Assembly: GCA_035316325.1 (NCBI GenBank)
Contig: DATHJB010000094.1
Location: forward strand, 1 to 38,696
Source of the DNA: Acidimicrobiales bacterium
GTDB taxonomy: Bacteria > Actinomycetota > Acidimicrobiia > Acidimicrobiales > VFJN01
Direction: 5' to 3'
DNA length: 38,696 bases
Shown: positions 25,192-33,373 of the stretch, piece after piece
Position numbering within the stretch: the stretch's first letter is position 1
Layout: every line of letters starts with the position of its first letter
The notes under the pieces: model-generated
Seen by the model: the letters and a program-made list of their open reading frames with translations, nothing else
Database searches by the model: none
Told to the model about the DNA's origin: nothing
Translations under genes and position numbers: made by a program

Positions 25192-25214
25192 CAACACCTG
25201 TCTTAGTGGTGTTG
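25192..25214. promoter_or_regulatory. Inverted repeat CAACACC-N9-GGTGTTG between divergent genes
   Basis: A perfect 7-bp inverted repeat (25192-25198 and 25208-25214), centred between the Rid-family and CGNR genes. A related TAGTGGTGT half-site recurs at 25230-25238. This is the layout of an autoregulated operator for the adjacent CGNR protein. No direct proof. Confidence 0.5.
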
Positions 25215-25227
25215 TTCGTGTGCCAGT

Positions 25228-25233
25228 TATAGT
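25228..25233 (+). promoter_or_regulatory. Leaderless -10 (TATAGT) for CGNR regulator
   Basis: TATAGT, five of six matches to the consensus, ends 6 nt before GTG 25240. No Shine-Dalgarno is present, so the message should start at the GTG. Confidence 0.6.
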
Positions 25234-25239
25234 GGTGTC

Positions 25240-25842
25240 GTGCGAGCGAGCGCAACCGGCCGGGTGCTGCACGACCCCAAGGGAGGGTCGTTCCGCTTCG
25301 ACGCCGGCGCCGTCTGCCTGGACTTCGCCCACACGGGTGGCGAGGGCCGGTACGCGGTGTTCGAGACCCTCCACGAGCCTGCCGTCCTGGGCGAGTGGCT
25401 GGCCCAGCCGCCGCTGGCTGCGGTCACGACGGTCCCCGTGACGGCCCGCGAGCTGGCCGCGGCCAAGGCCCTCCGCCAGGCGATCTGGGACGCGGCGCAC
25501 GCCCGGGCGGCGCGGCGCCCGCTCCCTGCCGGGGCGGTGGCGACCATCAACCGGGCCGCCGCCGCGGCGCCGCTGGTCCCCGAGCTGCCCGCCGGCGCCA
25601 CGACCGCGGGGTGGGCGGCGCCGGTGCGGGCGACGCAGGCGCTGTCGACGCTGGCGCGGGAGATGATCGAGCTGCTGTCCGGGCCGCTCTCCGAACGCAT
25701 CCGCGAGTGCGCGAGCGACGACTGCCCGCTGGTGTTCGTCGACTCGTCCCGCCCCGGCGCCCGGCGCTGGTGCGCGATGGAGCGCTGCGGCAACCGCCAC
25801 AAGCTCCGGGCTCTCCGCGCCCGGCGGGCCACGGACCCGTGA
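25240..25842 (+). CDS. CGNR zinc-finger/ABATE domain regulator
   Basis: 200-aa likely transcription factor. The N-terminal ABATE-type domain (about 15-140) begins FRFDAGAVCLDFAHTGGEG and is thought to sense a small ligand. The C-terminal CGNR zinc finger (about 155-195) has the full Cys set: RECASDDCPLVFVDSSRPGA then RRWCAMERCGNRHKLRALRA, with the CGNR motif and basic residues for DNA contact. GTG 25240 is set by a TATAGT -10 that ends 6 nt upstream. It is divergent from a Rid-family gene and followed 90 nt later by an AhpD-like gene. It may control one or both. Ligand unknown. Confidence 0.9.
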   Translation: MRASATGRVLHDPKGGSFRFDAGAVCLDFAHTGGEGRYAVFETLHEPAVLGEWLAQPPLAAVTTVPVTARELAAAKALRQAIWDAAHARAARRPLPAGAVATINRAAAAAPLVPELPAGATTAGWAAPVRATQALSTLAREMIELLSGPLSERIRECASDDCPLVFVDSSRPGARRWCAMERCGNRHKLRALRARRATDP

Positions 25843-25932
25843 CGCCGAGGGGAAGCGGGGCCGGTAGGCACCTGTCTGTCACATCCTTCCGGCGCGATTC
25901 GTCAATGAAGCGACCACGACGAGAGGAACGAC

Positions 25933-26385
25933 ATGGAACCACGCATGAGCCATCCCGTAGCCGTCGTCCCGGGTGCACTGGAGGCCCTGCAGGGGCTGAG
26001 CAAGGCGGCCGCCAAGACGGGCGTACCGCACACCACGCTCAAGATGGTGTCGCTGCGGGCCAGCCAGATCAACGCCTGCAGCTTCTGCGTCGAGATGCAC
26101 GCCCGGGAGCTGCGCGAGGCCGGCGAGTCCGAGGAGCGGATCGCCACCGTGGCCGCCTGGCGGGAGGCGCCCTGGTTCAGCGACGCCGAGCGGGCCGCTC
26201 TGGCCCTGACCGAGGCGGTGACCCGGATCGCCGACCGGCCCGAGTCGATCACCGACGAGATCTGGGCGGAGGCTGCCGAGCACTACGACGAGTCGCAGCT
26301 CGGGGGCCTGCTGCTCGACATCGGCGTCATCAACGTCTGGAACCGCCTCAACGCCGCCACCCGCAGGCCCGCCGGCTCCTGGTAG
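25933..26385 (+). CDS. AhpD-like carboxymuconolactone decarboxylase family protein
   Basis: 150-aa helical protein of the alkylhydroperoxidase AhpD/CMD family. The redox motif is CSFCVEMHARELREAG, with a CxxC and following His as in AhpD-type peroxidases, preceded by LKMVSLRASQINA. The C-terminal VINVWNRLNAATRRPAGSW is common in this group. It probably reduces organic hydroperoxides or acts as a thiol relay, but no partner (lipoamide-linked reductase) is in view. ATG 25933 has GAGAGGAAC six to ten bases upstream. The upstream 90 nt after the CGNR gene hold no clear promoter. Converges with the Rossmann protein gene, leaving 15 nt. Confidence 0.9.
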   Translation: MEPRMSHPVAVVPGALEALQGLSKAAAKTGVPHTTLKMVSLRASQINACSFCVEMHARELREAGESEERIATVAAWREAPWFSDAERAALALTEAVTRIADRPESITDEIWAEAAEHYDESQLGGLLLDIGVINVWNRLNAATRRPAGSW

Positions 26386-26400
26386 GCCCGCAGTAGCTGG

Positions 26401-27462
26401 TCAGGCGAGGACGGAGTCGAGCTGTGCCGCCCGGGTGGCGAGGTCGTCGATGGCGATGGGGTCGGCCAGGGCCGGTGCGACGTCGGCGACGGCTCGGTGG
26501 CTGGCGGCGGTGAGGTGGACGGTGCCGTCGTCGTCGATGTGATCGATGCCGTCGCCGCTGGCCATTCGCTCGTTGAAGGCGATGGCGTCAGCTTCGGAGA
26601 GGCCGGGTGGGAGATCCAGGGCAACGGAGCCGTCGACGATTCGGACCGGGTATCCGCCGGGCAGCCCTGCCGGTGCGGCGGTGGAGTGGCGCAGCGGGCC
26701 GGCGCCGGGCAGCAACGCCTCGAGGACGGGGATGACTGCGGCCGCGGTGACGATGTTGTAGCGCGGTCCGGGCGCGAGGGGTGGTGCCTGGTAGGCCAGG
26801 GAGTCGTCCCGCTGCCCGTCCTCGCCGAGATGGACGCGACAGCGCTGTTCCGGATCGGTGGGCTGGCACGCCTGCATCACGTCGGTGACCTGGGCGTGGT
26901 GGCCGAGCACGCGGATCAGCGGCGTGGGCTGGTCCGGGTGGGCGGCGCGCAGCGCGGCGCGGACCCGCAGCTGCATCATGGCGGCGTTGCCGAGGCCGAC
27001 GGTGGGTGCCAGGTCGAGGCGGGCCAGGATCGGCCCGGTCACGTCCGGGAAGGACAGGTTCGCCACCGGTCCGGTGTGGCCGGCGTCGCGCACGGCCCGC
27101 ATGACCGACAGGATGAGCGGGAGTTGGTAGGGCAGCCGCAGGCCGAGACCGGCCGAGGCGATGGCTCGGGCTGCAGGATCGGTGCGGCCGGTCATCGCCC
27201 AGGGGCTGCGCAGCGAGGCACAGTGCACGACCAGGTCGGCGCGGGTGGCGGTGAGCAGCTCGGCCACCTCGTCGGGCCGGGACGCGTCGAGCCGGATCGC
27301 CTCGACGAGGCAGTCACGGGCGCTGGCCACGGTCGCCGCAACGGCATCGCCCGCGGTTGACCGGCCCGCCACCACCAGCCGCCGCACCTGACCACCGGCG
27401 GCCAGCCCGTCGGCGACCCGCTCGCCCATGTCGCCCGCGCCGATGATCAGCACCGTGGTCAT
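26401..27462 (-). CDS. Rossmann-fold NAD(P)-binding protein, unknown function
   Basis: 353-aa protein with an N-terminal dinucleotide fold: VLIIGAGDMGERVADGLAAG, then VAGRSTAGDA after strand 2 (Arg suggests NADP), and LVVHCASLRSPWAM in place of an SDR active site. The rest resembles opine/malate dehydrogenase- or saccharopine-reductase-like two-domain proteins (NAAMMQLRVRAALRAAHPDQ, a helix bundle, and the terminal PIAIDDLATRAAQLDSVLA), without a recognised catalytic set. No signal or membrane span. I do not recognise a named family. ATG 27462 lies 6 nt after a TACCGT -10 and has no Shine-Dalgarno. It stands alone between an AhpD-like gene and a protease gene. Confidence 0.75.
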   Translation of the reverse strand: MTTVLIIGAGDMGERVADGLAAGGQVRRLVVAGRSTAGDAVAATVASARDCLVEAIRLDASRPDEVAELLTATRADLVVHCASLRSPWAMTGRTDPAARAIASAGLGLRLPYQLPLILSVMRAVRDAGHTGPVANLSFPDVTGPILARLDLAPTVGLGNAAMMQLRVRAALRAAHPDQPTPLIRVLGHHAQVTDVMQACQPTDPEQRCRVHLGEDGQRDDSLAYQAPPLAPGPRYNIVTAAAVIPVLEALLPGAGPLRHSTAAPAGLPGGYPVRIVDGSVALDLPPGLSEADAIAFNERMASGDGIDHIDDDGTVHLTAASHRAVADVAPALADPIAIDDLATRAAQLDSVLA

Positions 27463-27468
27463 CGGGCG

Positions 27469-27474
27469 ACGGTA
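27469..27474 (-). promoter_or_regulatory. Leaderless -10 (TACCGT) for Rossmann protein
   Basis: TACCGT on the minus strand ends 6 nt before ATG 27462. The core GCTACCGTCGCCCGA is identical over 15 bases to that before the AlkZ-like gene (5487-5501 on the minus strand), which suggests a shared promoter type. Confidence 0.55.
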
Positions 27475-27510
27475 GCCCCCTGCCGCACCCGGACCGGCCG
27501 TCCGGTCAGG

Positions 27511-30309
27511 TCACCCGACGATGAACCAGTCGCCGTCCTGGTAGCGCAGGAGGTAGCTGCCCAGGGTGTCCTCGCCGAAGGTGACGTCGGCGACGACGGC
27601 CTCCACCGGGACGAAGACCTCGCCGGCCGCGCGCTCCTCCACCAGGGAGGCGTCGACGGTGGCCTCGCGGAGGGCCGCCGCCTGCTCGTCCGAGATCATG
27701 TCGAACACCATGCTGTAGCCCGCCTCGCAGGTGAAGCCGTCCTCCTCGGCGAGCTCGGCGATCGGGCCGGCGATCTCGCACACCGTGTCGAGGTCCTCCG
27801 CGCCCAGCGCGTGCAGGAACTCCTCGTAGCGCGCGATGGCCGCCTCGACGCTCTGCGACGCCGGCTCCCCGCCGCCACCACCACCCGGCGACCCACCGCC
27901 GTCCGGTGGCTCCCCGCCGTCTGGCTCCTCCTCGCCACGCGGGGCCTCCTCGCGCGTGGGCGTCGCCCAGACCACGCCGGAGTAGGAGCTGGGGTCGACG
28001 GTGCCGATCTCGCCCTCCTCACGGGGCTCGATGCGGCCCTGCTCGTCCTCGGTGACGATCAGCCATCCCGTCGGGTCGCCGCCGGTCATGCCCTCCAACG
28101 GCCGGGCACCGATCACCGCGGTCGGGTCGACCTGCTCCCAGGTGTCGCCGTCCGCCCGCCACACGCCGGCCGACCCGTCGGTCGGGCACTGACCCTCGGC
28201 GTTGGGCGCGAGGTACTCGGCCGTGGCGTACAGGTTGCCGCCGTTGAAGAACAGCTCCCGGAAGACGACGTCCTGGGGGAGGTCGGGCGCGGCGACCTGG
28301 GTCAGGTCCACGGCGTCGAGGACGACCGCCTCCTGGACGTCGGCGCAGGTGCCTCCCTCGAGCGGGCCCTGGTTGACGTAGGCGAGCCGCTGCTCGGCGG
28401 CGTCCACCGCGACGCCGCCCCGCCAACGCCCGACGATCGGTTGGGAGGCCTGCGACTCACCCGAGAAGGGATCGACCACCCACAGCGTGTCCTCCGCCTC
28501 CAGGTCGGGACCGCTCGTGTGCACGATCAACGAGCCGCCGACGGAGGCCTGCAGGCCGGCGCCGACGCTGTCCTCGGCGCGGGGGACCGTCAGGTCGACC
28601 GTGCCCTGGGGCTCCAGCGTGGTGGGTGACCAGCGGGTGAGCGTCCAGGCCTCGGTGTCGAGGGTGACGACGAGATCGCCGGTCCGACCCTCGTCGCCCG
28701 GGTCGGTGACGGCGGCGTCGTCCAGGTAGGCGATGTAGTTCTGGGCGCACTGCTGGCAGTCGGCCTCGACCAGCTCGCTGCCTTCGCCACCCCACGAGAA
28801 CAACGTCGTGTCGTCGACGCCGACGAGGCGGCTGTGGTCGTCGGACCAGACCACGTCCGTGATCGAGTGGTCGCTGCCGACCTCACGGACCGGGTGGCTG
28901 GTGTCGCCGTCGAACGCGTACAGGGTGCCGTCGTGCACGTAGGCCGCCTGGGTGCGGCCGGCCAGGTCCTCGGACGGGCGCGACAGCGTGGAGCGCAGCT
29001 CGTCGATCGCGGCGTCGACGTCGACGAGCCCGTGGCCGATGCCGACGTCGTCGCGGTCCTGCTCGGACACGCCCTCGGGGTCGGCCGTGTCGATCAGCGC
29101 CTGGCTGATCTCGTCGCCGGTGGCTTCCGGGACGGCGGTCCGCACCGCGGCCGCCAGCGCGGCGACATGGGGCGCGGCCGCCGACGTGCCGTTGAAGCCC
29201 TCGTACTCACCGTCGCGAGCAGTCGTCTCGACCAGGTCGGCGACGTCGCCTCCGCCGGGTGCGACCAGGTCGACGTCCTCGTTGCGGGACGAGTAGCCCG
29301 CCAGGTCCCGATCCTTCTGGAGCGCACCCACCGCCACCACCCCCGGGAGCGAGGCCGGCACCTGGATCTGGTTGTCCGAGGCGCAGCCGCCCAGCACCTC
29401 GTTCACGACGTCGCCGTCACCGCAGTTGCCGCCGCTGGAGACCACCACGACGTCGTGGCTGCGCGCGAACTCGACGACCGCGACCGCGACCCGCATGGTG
29501 TCGTCGTCGTAGTCGTCCGTCGACTGCCCGAGGGACATGTTGATCGCGTCGGCGCCGTGGTTGACGGCCCAGGGCAGCGCCACCCGCCACGAGTCGGGGT
29601 TCTGTTCCTCGTCCTTCAGGTCGACCGGGACATCGAGGATCGTGGCTGCGGGGACCACGCCGACGATGCCGCCGTTGTCACGGCGCGCCGCGACGATGCC
29701 CGCCACGGCCGTGCCGTGGCCCAGCGGGTCGAGCGTGCTCTCGTCCGGGACGGACCGGCGCCCGACGACCGCATCGCCGAGGTCGGGATGAGCGGCGTCG
29801 ATGCCCGAGTCGATCACCGCGACCACCATGCCGGTGCCGTCGGGCCACGGCAGGTCCGGTGAGCCCTCGGGCGCGCCCAGCATGTCCAGCGCCCACTGGT
29901 CCTCGCGGCGGTCGTCGACCTGGTCGGCCGCGGCTGCAGGGGTGGCGGGCGCCGCCGCGACCACGCTCGGGTCGTCGTCCAGCTCGGCCAGGCGGGCGTC
30001 GACCTCGTCCTCGGCCACGTACTCGGTGCTGGCGTCCAGACAGGTGTCGTCGACCCGCACGACCTCCAGCGCCACCAGCGCCTCGTCGCCGGGCGGCGCG
30101 GTCGGCTCGCCGGCGCAGGCCGGATCGGGTGCGGCCTGGTGGATCAGCTCCAGCTCGTCGTCGCTGAACAGCCGGGCGACCAGGTCCTCGTCGCCGGTGG
30201 GGCCGTCGTCGCCGCCGTCGTCGTCGCCGCGCAGCGCGACGAACGCCACGACGGCCAGGAGCACGACGCCCACGACCCCGAGCCCCATCAGCAATCGACG
30301 TCGACGCAC
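27511..30309 (-). CDS. Membrane-anchored subtilisin-like (S8) protease with propeller-like and C-terminal domains
   Basis: 932-aa exported protease. A basic start ([10 protein letters not shown]) and one membrane span (about 7-26) anchor it, followed by an acidic linker and a pro-domain-like stretch (75-130). The S8 domain (about 135-440) has Asp167 (VIDSGID), His198 (GHGTAVAG) and Ser376 (GTSAAAPH), with oxyanion Asn in SSGGNCGDG. Residues 450-770 form repeated beta units ([40 protein letters not shown]) consistent with a propeller. A Gly/Pro/Glu linker leads to a 110-residue C-terminal domain ([20 protein letters not shown], ending [12 protein letters not shown]) that looks NTF2-like. GTG 30309 follows GGGAG at six bases. 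Target and processing are unknown. Confidence 0.88.
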   Translation of the reverse strand: MRRRRLLMGLGVVGVVLLAVVAFVALRGDDDGGDDGPTGDEDLVARLFSDDELELIHQAAPDPACAGEPTAPPGDEALVALEVVRVDDTCLDASTEYVAEDEVDARLAELDDDPSVVAAAPATPAAAADQVDDRREDQWALDMLGAPEGSPDLPWPDGTGMVVAVIDSGIDAAHPDLGDAVVGRRSVPDESTLDPLGHGTAVAGIVAARRDNGGIVGVVPAATILDVPVDLKDEEQNPDSWRVALPWAVNHGADAINMSLGQSTDDYDDDTMRVAVAVVEFARSHDVVVVSSGGNCGDGDVVNEVLGGCASDNQIQVPASLPGVVAVGALQKDRDLAGYSSRNEDVDLVAPGGGDVADLVETTARDGEYEGFNGTSAAAPHVAALAAAVRTAVPEATGDEISQALIDTADPEGVSEQDRDDVGIGHGLVDVDAAIDELRSTLSRPSEDLAGRTQAAYVHDGTLYAFDGDTSHPVREVGSDHSITDVVWSDDHSRLVGVDDTTLFSWGGEGSELVEADCQQCAQNYIAYLDDAAVTDPGDEGRTGDLVVTLDTEAWTLTRWSPTTLEPQGTVDLTVPRAEDSVGAGLQASVGGSLIVHTSGPDLEAEDTLWVVDPFSGESQASQPIVGRWRGGVAVDAAEQRLAYVNQGPLEGGTCADVQEAVVLDAVDLTQVAAPDLPQDVVFRELFFNGGNLYATAEYLAPNAEGQCPTDGSAGVWRADGDTWEQVDPTAVIGARPLEGMTGGDPTGWLIVTEDEQGRIEPREEGEIGTVDPSSYSGVVWATPTREEAPRGEEEPDGGEPPDGGGSPGGGGGGEPASQSVEAAIARYEEFLHALGAEDLDTVCEIAGPIAELAEEDGFTCEAGYSMVFDMISDEQAAALREATVDASLVEERAAGEVFVPVEAVVADVTFGEDTLGSYLLRYQDGDWFIVG

Positions 30310-30453
30310 CTAGAACTCCCAGCTCGCGATCAGGGTGGACCTCCGCACCCACCCGCGGCGCAAGGTGCGACGACGATACCCGCCGGTCGACGCGGTCCGA
30401 ACGCGGTCCGCGCGTGCCTCGGCCCCGGGTTTCTGGCCGGCGACCCGGCTTGA

Positions 30454-30476
30454 CTGTCACACCCCCTCGGTACGGT
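30454..30476 (+). promoter_or_regulatory. Candidate PafBC-type (RecA-NDp-like) promoter, leaderless uvrB
   Basis: CTGTCACAC at 30454-30462, exactly 8 bases, then TACGGT (30471-30476), which ends 6 nt before the uvrB GTG. The mycobacterial DNA-damage promoter is TTGTCRGTG-N8-TAN3T; the TGTCA part and the spacing and -10 fit, the remaining four bases of the upstream box do not. A TTGACT at 30450 is 15 bp before the -10, too close for an ordinary -35. No LexA-type box was found. Confidence 0.5.
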
Positions 30477-30482
30477 GGAGGC

Positions 30483-32552
30483 GTGAGTTCGATCTCCAGC
30501 TCCGTGCCGCAGGTTCTGTCGAAGCCGTTCCGGGTGGTGTCCGACTTCGACCCCGCGGGGGACCAGCCGAAGGCGATCGAGGCGTTGAGCGAGGGCATCG
30601 ACCGGGGCGATCGCTACCAGACGCTGCTGGGCATCACCGGGTCGGGCAAGAGCGCCACCATCGCCTGGACCATCGAGCAGGTGCAGAAGCCCACGCTGGT
30701 GATCGCCCCCAACAAGTCGCTGGCCGCCCAGCTGGCCAACGAGTTCCGTGAGTTCTTCCCCGACAACCGGGTGGAGTACTTCGTCAGCTACTACGACTAC
30801 TACCAGCCCGAGGCCTACATCGCGTCCTCCGACACGTACATCGAGAAGGACTCGAGCGTCAACGACGACATCGACCGGCTGCGGCACTCCACCACCGCCG
30901 CGCTGCTCACCCGGCGCGACGTGATCGTGGTCGCCTCCGTGTCGTGCATCTACGGCCTGGGGTCGCCCGACGAGTACCGCGAGCAGGTGCTCTTCAAGCT
31001 CAAGGGCGAGGAGATCGATCAGCGGGCCTTCCTCCGCCGCCTGGTCGACATGCAGTACGAGCGCAACGACATGAACCTCACCCGGGGCAAGTTCCGGGTG
31101 CGGGGCGACACCATCGAGATACACCCGGCCTACGAGGAGAAGGCCCTGCGCATCGAGCTGTTCGGCGACGAGATCGAGCGCATCACCGAGGTCGACCCGC
31201 TCACCGGCGAGCAGATCCGCGAGCTGGACGATCTGTGGATCTACCCGGCCACGCACTACGTCACCGGCGAGGAGCGGATGCGCAAGGCGATCGTGCGCAT
31301 CGAGGCCGAGCTGGCCGAGCGGCTGGCGTGGTTCGAGAAGCACGGCAAGCTGCTGGAGGCCCAGCGGCTGCGCATGCGCACCCAGTACGACCTCGAGATG
31401 ATGCAGGAGGTCGGCTACTGCAACGGCATCGAGAACTACTCGGCGCCGATCGACGGTCGGGGGCGGGGGGAGACGCCCAACACCCTGATCGACTTCTTCC
31501 CGAAGGACTACCTGCTGGTCATCGACGAGAGCCACCAGGCGGTGCCGCAGCTCCACGGCCAGTACGAGGGCGACCGCAGCCGCAAGGAGCAGCTGATCGA
31601 CCACGGCTTCCGCCTGCCGTCCGCGGCCGACAACCGGCCGCTGCGCTTCGAGGAGTTCAGCGACAAGGTCAACCAGGTGGTGTTCCTGTCGGCCACGCCG
31701 TCGGCCTACGAGCTGGAGATGTCGTCGCAGGTGGTCCAGCAGGTCGTGCGCCCCACCGGCCTGGTCGACCCCGAGGTGATGGTGCGGCCCACCAAGGGGC
31801 AGATCGACGACCTGGTCGAGGAGATCAACAAGCGCATCGAGCGCGACCAGCGCGTGCTGGTCACCACGCTCACCAAGAAGATGGCCGAGGACCTGTCCGA
31901 CTACCTGCTGGAGCTCGGCCTGCGGGTGCGCTACCTGCACTCCAACGTCGACACGATCGAGCGGATCGAGATCCTCCGAGCGTTGCGCCTGGGCGACTTC
32001 GACGTGCTGGTCGGGATCAACCTGCTGCGGGAGGGCCTCGACCTGCCCGAGGTGTCGCTGGTGGCGATCCTCGACGCCGACAAGGAGGGGTTCCTGCGCA
32101 GCGAGACGTCGCTGATCCAGACCATCGGCCGGGCGGCCCGCAACCTGGAGGGCCAGGTGATCATGTACGCCGACAAGGTCACGGACTCGATGCAGCGGGC
32201 CCTCAGCGAGACCAACCGGCGCCGTGGCCTCCAGCTCGCCCACAACCAGGAGCACGGGATCAACCCGCAGTCGATCGTCAAGGCGGTCACTGACATCCTC
32301 GCCTACCTGGGTCGGTCCTCCGACGACACGGCGCCGGTGCCGGGCAAGGGCCGCCGCCGGGGTCGACCAGGGGCCACCGAGCGGCTCAACGCCGAGCTGG
32401 CCAACCTGCCGCCGTCGGAGCTGGGCCGCCTCATCCAGACCCTGGAGGAGGAGATGCACGAGGCCTCCGCCGACCTGCGCTTCGAGTACGCCGCCCGCCT
32501 ACGCGACGAGATCCAGGAACTGAAACGAGAGCTCCGCGACGCCAGCCGCTGA
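30483..32552 (+). CDS. uvrB: Excinuclease ABC subunit B
   Basis: 689-aa nucleotide-excision repair helicase-like protein that receives damaged DNA from UvrA and recruits UvrC. Walker [14 protein letters not shown] (Lys56), the beta-hairpin [20 protein letters not shown] that opens the duplex, the DESH box ([20 protein letters not shown]), motif [11 protein letters not shown], and helicase motifs [20 protein letters not shown] and TIGRAARN are present. The C-terminal UVR domain ([20 protein letters not shown] and [20 protein letters not shown]) binds UvrC. GTG 30483 was chosen over an upstream in-frame start at 30414 because the promoter -10 lies between them. uvrA follows 0.8 kb later after a RibD-like gene, so the two damage-recognition genes are near but separately driven. 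Confidence 0.98.
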   Translation: MSSISSSVPQVLSKPFRVVSDFDPAGDQPKAIEALSEGIDRGDRYQTLLGITGSGKSATIAWTIEQVQKPTLVIAPNKSLAAQLANEFREFFPDNRVEYFVSYYDYYQPEAYIASSDTYIEKDSSVNDDIDRLRHSTTAALLTRRDVIVVASVSCIYGLGSPDEYREQVLFKLKGEEIDQRAFLRRLVDMQYERNDMNLTRGKFRVRGDTIEIHPAYEEKALRIELFGDEIERITEVDPLTGEQIRELDDLWIYPATHYVTGEERMRKAIVRIEAELAERLAWFEKHGKLLEAQRLRMRTQYDLEMMQEVGYCNGIENYSAPIDGRGRGETPNTLIDFFPKDYLLVIDESHQAVPQLHGQYEGDRSRKEQLIDHGFRLPSAADNRPLRFEEFSDKVNQVVFLSATPSAYELEMSSQVVQQVVRPTGLVDPEVMVRPTKGQIDDLVEEINKRIERDQRVLVTTLTKKMAEDLSDYLLELGLRVRYLHSNVDTIERIEILRALRLGDFDVLVGINLLREGLDLPEVSLVAILDADKEGFLRSETSLIQTIGRAARNLEGQVIMYADKVTDSMQRALSETNRRRGLQLAHNQEHGINPQSIVKAVTDILAYLGRSSDDTAPVPGKGRRRGRPGATERLNAELANLPPSELGRLIQTLEEEMHEASADLRFEYAARLRDEIQELKRELRDASR

Positions 32553-32595
32553 CCCTCCCGCGGCCCCAGCTGCCAGCCGCTAGGTAGGGGGTTGG

Positions 32596-32663
32596 CGAGT
32601 CGTTTCTGGTCGTTCGGTAGTTCTTGAATCATTTGTGATCGGTCTCCGACCATGAACGACTCG
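32596..32663. repeat. 16-bp imperfect inverted repeat in AT-richer gap after uvrB
   Basis: CGAGTCGTTTCTGGTC (32596-32611) and GACCATGAACGACTCG (32648-32663) pair at 14 of 16 positions around a 36-base centre. The centre and arms are visibly less GC-rich than the neighbours. The 186-bp gap has no gene. It could be a terminator for uvrB, a structured RNA or a mobile-element remnant. Confidence 0.5.
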
Positions 32664-32738
32664 ACTGTGGGTTGGTGACTACAGATGACTCGGGCCGGGA
32701 CGGACGCCGGTGGTCGCAACCCCTGACCTGGAGGCATC

Positions 32739-33299
32739 ATGGCCAAGCTCATCTACACGGCGATCACGTCGCTCGACGGCTACATCGAGGACGGGGAGGG
32801 CCGGTTCGACTGGGCGATGCCCGACGCCGAGGTGCACGCGTTCGTCAACGACCTCGAGCGGCCCGTCGGCACCCACCTCTACGGCCGGCGCATGTACGAG
32901 ACGATGGCCGTCTGGCAGACGGTCGGCCTCGAGCCCGCCGGAACGGCGCCCGAGGAGCTCGACTTCGCCGAGGTGTGGCGGGGCCTGGACAAGGTCGTGT
33001 ACTCCCGGACGCTCGACGCCGTGTCGACGCCCCGCACCCGGCTCGAGGGCGAGTTCGACCCCGAGGCCGTCCGCCGCATGAAGGAGGCCGCCGACCGCGA
33101 CATCAGCGTCGGCGGCCCGGGCCTGGCCCAGCACGCCTTCCGGGCCGGGCTGGTGGACGAGGTCCACCTGTTCGCGTTCCCGATCGTCGTCGGCGGCGGC
33201 AAGCCGGGCCTGCCCCGGGACGTCCGGGTGGAGCTCGAGCTGCTCGACGAGCGGCGGTTCGGCAACGGCGTGGTCCACATGCACCACCGCACGCTGTGA
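32739..33299 (+). CDS. RibD C-terminal/dihydrofolate reductase-fold protein
   Basis: 186-aa NADPH-dependent reductase-fold protein of the RibD_C group. Typical start KLIYTAITSLDGYIEDGEGR, then VGTHLYGRRMYETMAVWQ, LDKVVYSRTLDAVSTPRTRL, the pyridine-nucleotide loop DISVGGPGLAQHAFRAGLVD and EVHLFAFPIVVGGGKPGLPR. The real substrate is unknown; many are not in riboflavin or folate pathways. ATG 32739 has a clear GGAGG six bases upstream. It sits between uvrB and uvrA with no clear link to repair; the preceding 186 bp hold an inverted repeat that may hold its control region. Confidence 0.9.
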   Translation: MAKLIYTAITSLDGYIEDGEGRFDWAMPDAEVHAFVNDLERPVGTHLYGRRMYETMAVWQTVGLEPAGTAPEELDFAEVWRGLDKVVYSRTLDAVSTPRTRLEGEFDPEAVRRMKEAADRDISVGGPGLAQHAFRAGLVDEVHLFAFPIVVGGGKPGLPRDVRVELELLDERRFGNGVVHMHHRTL

Positions 33300-33359
33300 G
33301 CGCCACGTAGCGACCAAAACACGCGCCCGAACATCCGTTCCCTGGTTGCATGGGGGCGC

Positions 33360-33365
33360 TAGCGT
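33360..33365 (+). promoter_or_regulatory. Leaderless -10 (TAGCGT) for uvrA
   Basis: TAGCGT ends 8 nt before GTG 33374, the same hexamer and spacing as malQ. The nine bases that would form a PafBC-type upstream box (TGGTTGCAT) match poorly, so damage control is less clear than for uvrB. Confidence 0.5.
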
Positions 33366-33373
33366 GGTGTGCC

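Noticed and set aside
30310..30482. LexA/SOS box before uvrB
   Set aside because: I looked for paired GAAC/GTTC half-sites with a 4-base gap and found none.
33343..33365. PafBC-type promoter for uvrA
   Set aside because: Spacing to the -10 can be forced, but the nine-base box (TGGTTGCAT) matches at only four positions; kept only as a leaderless -10.
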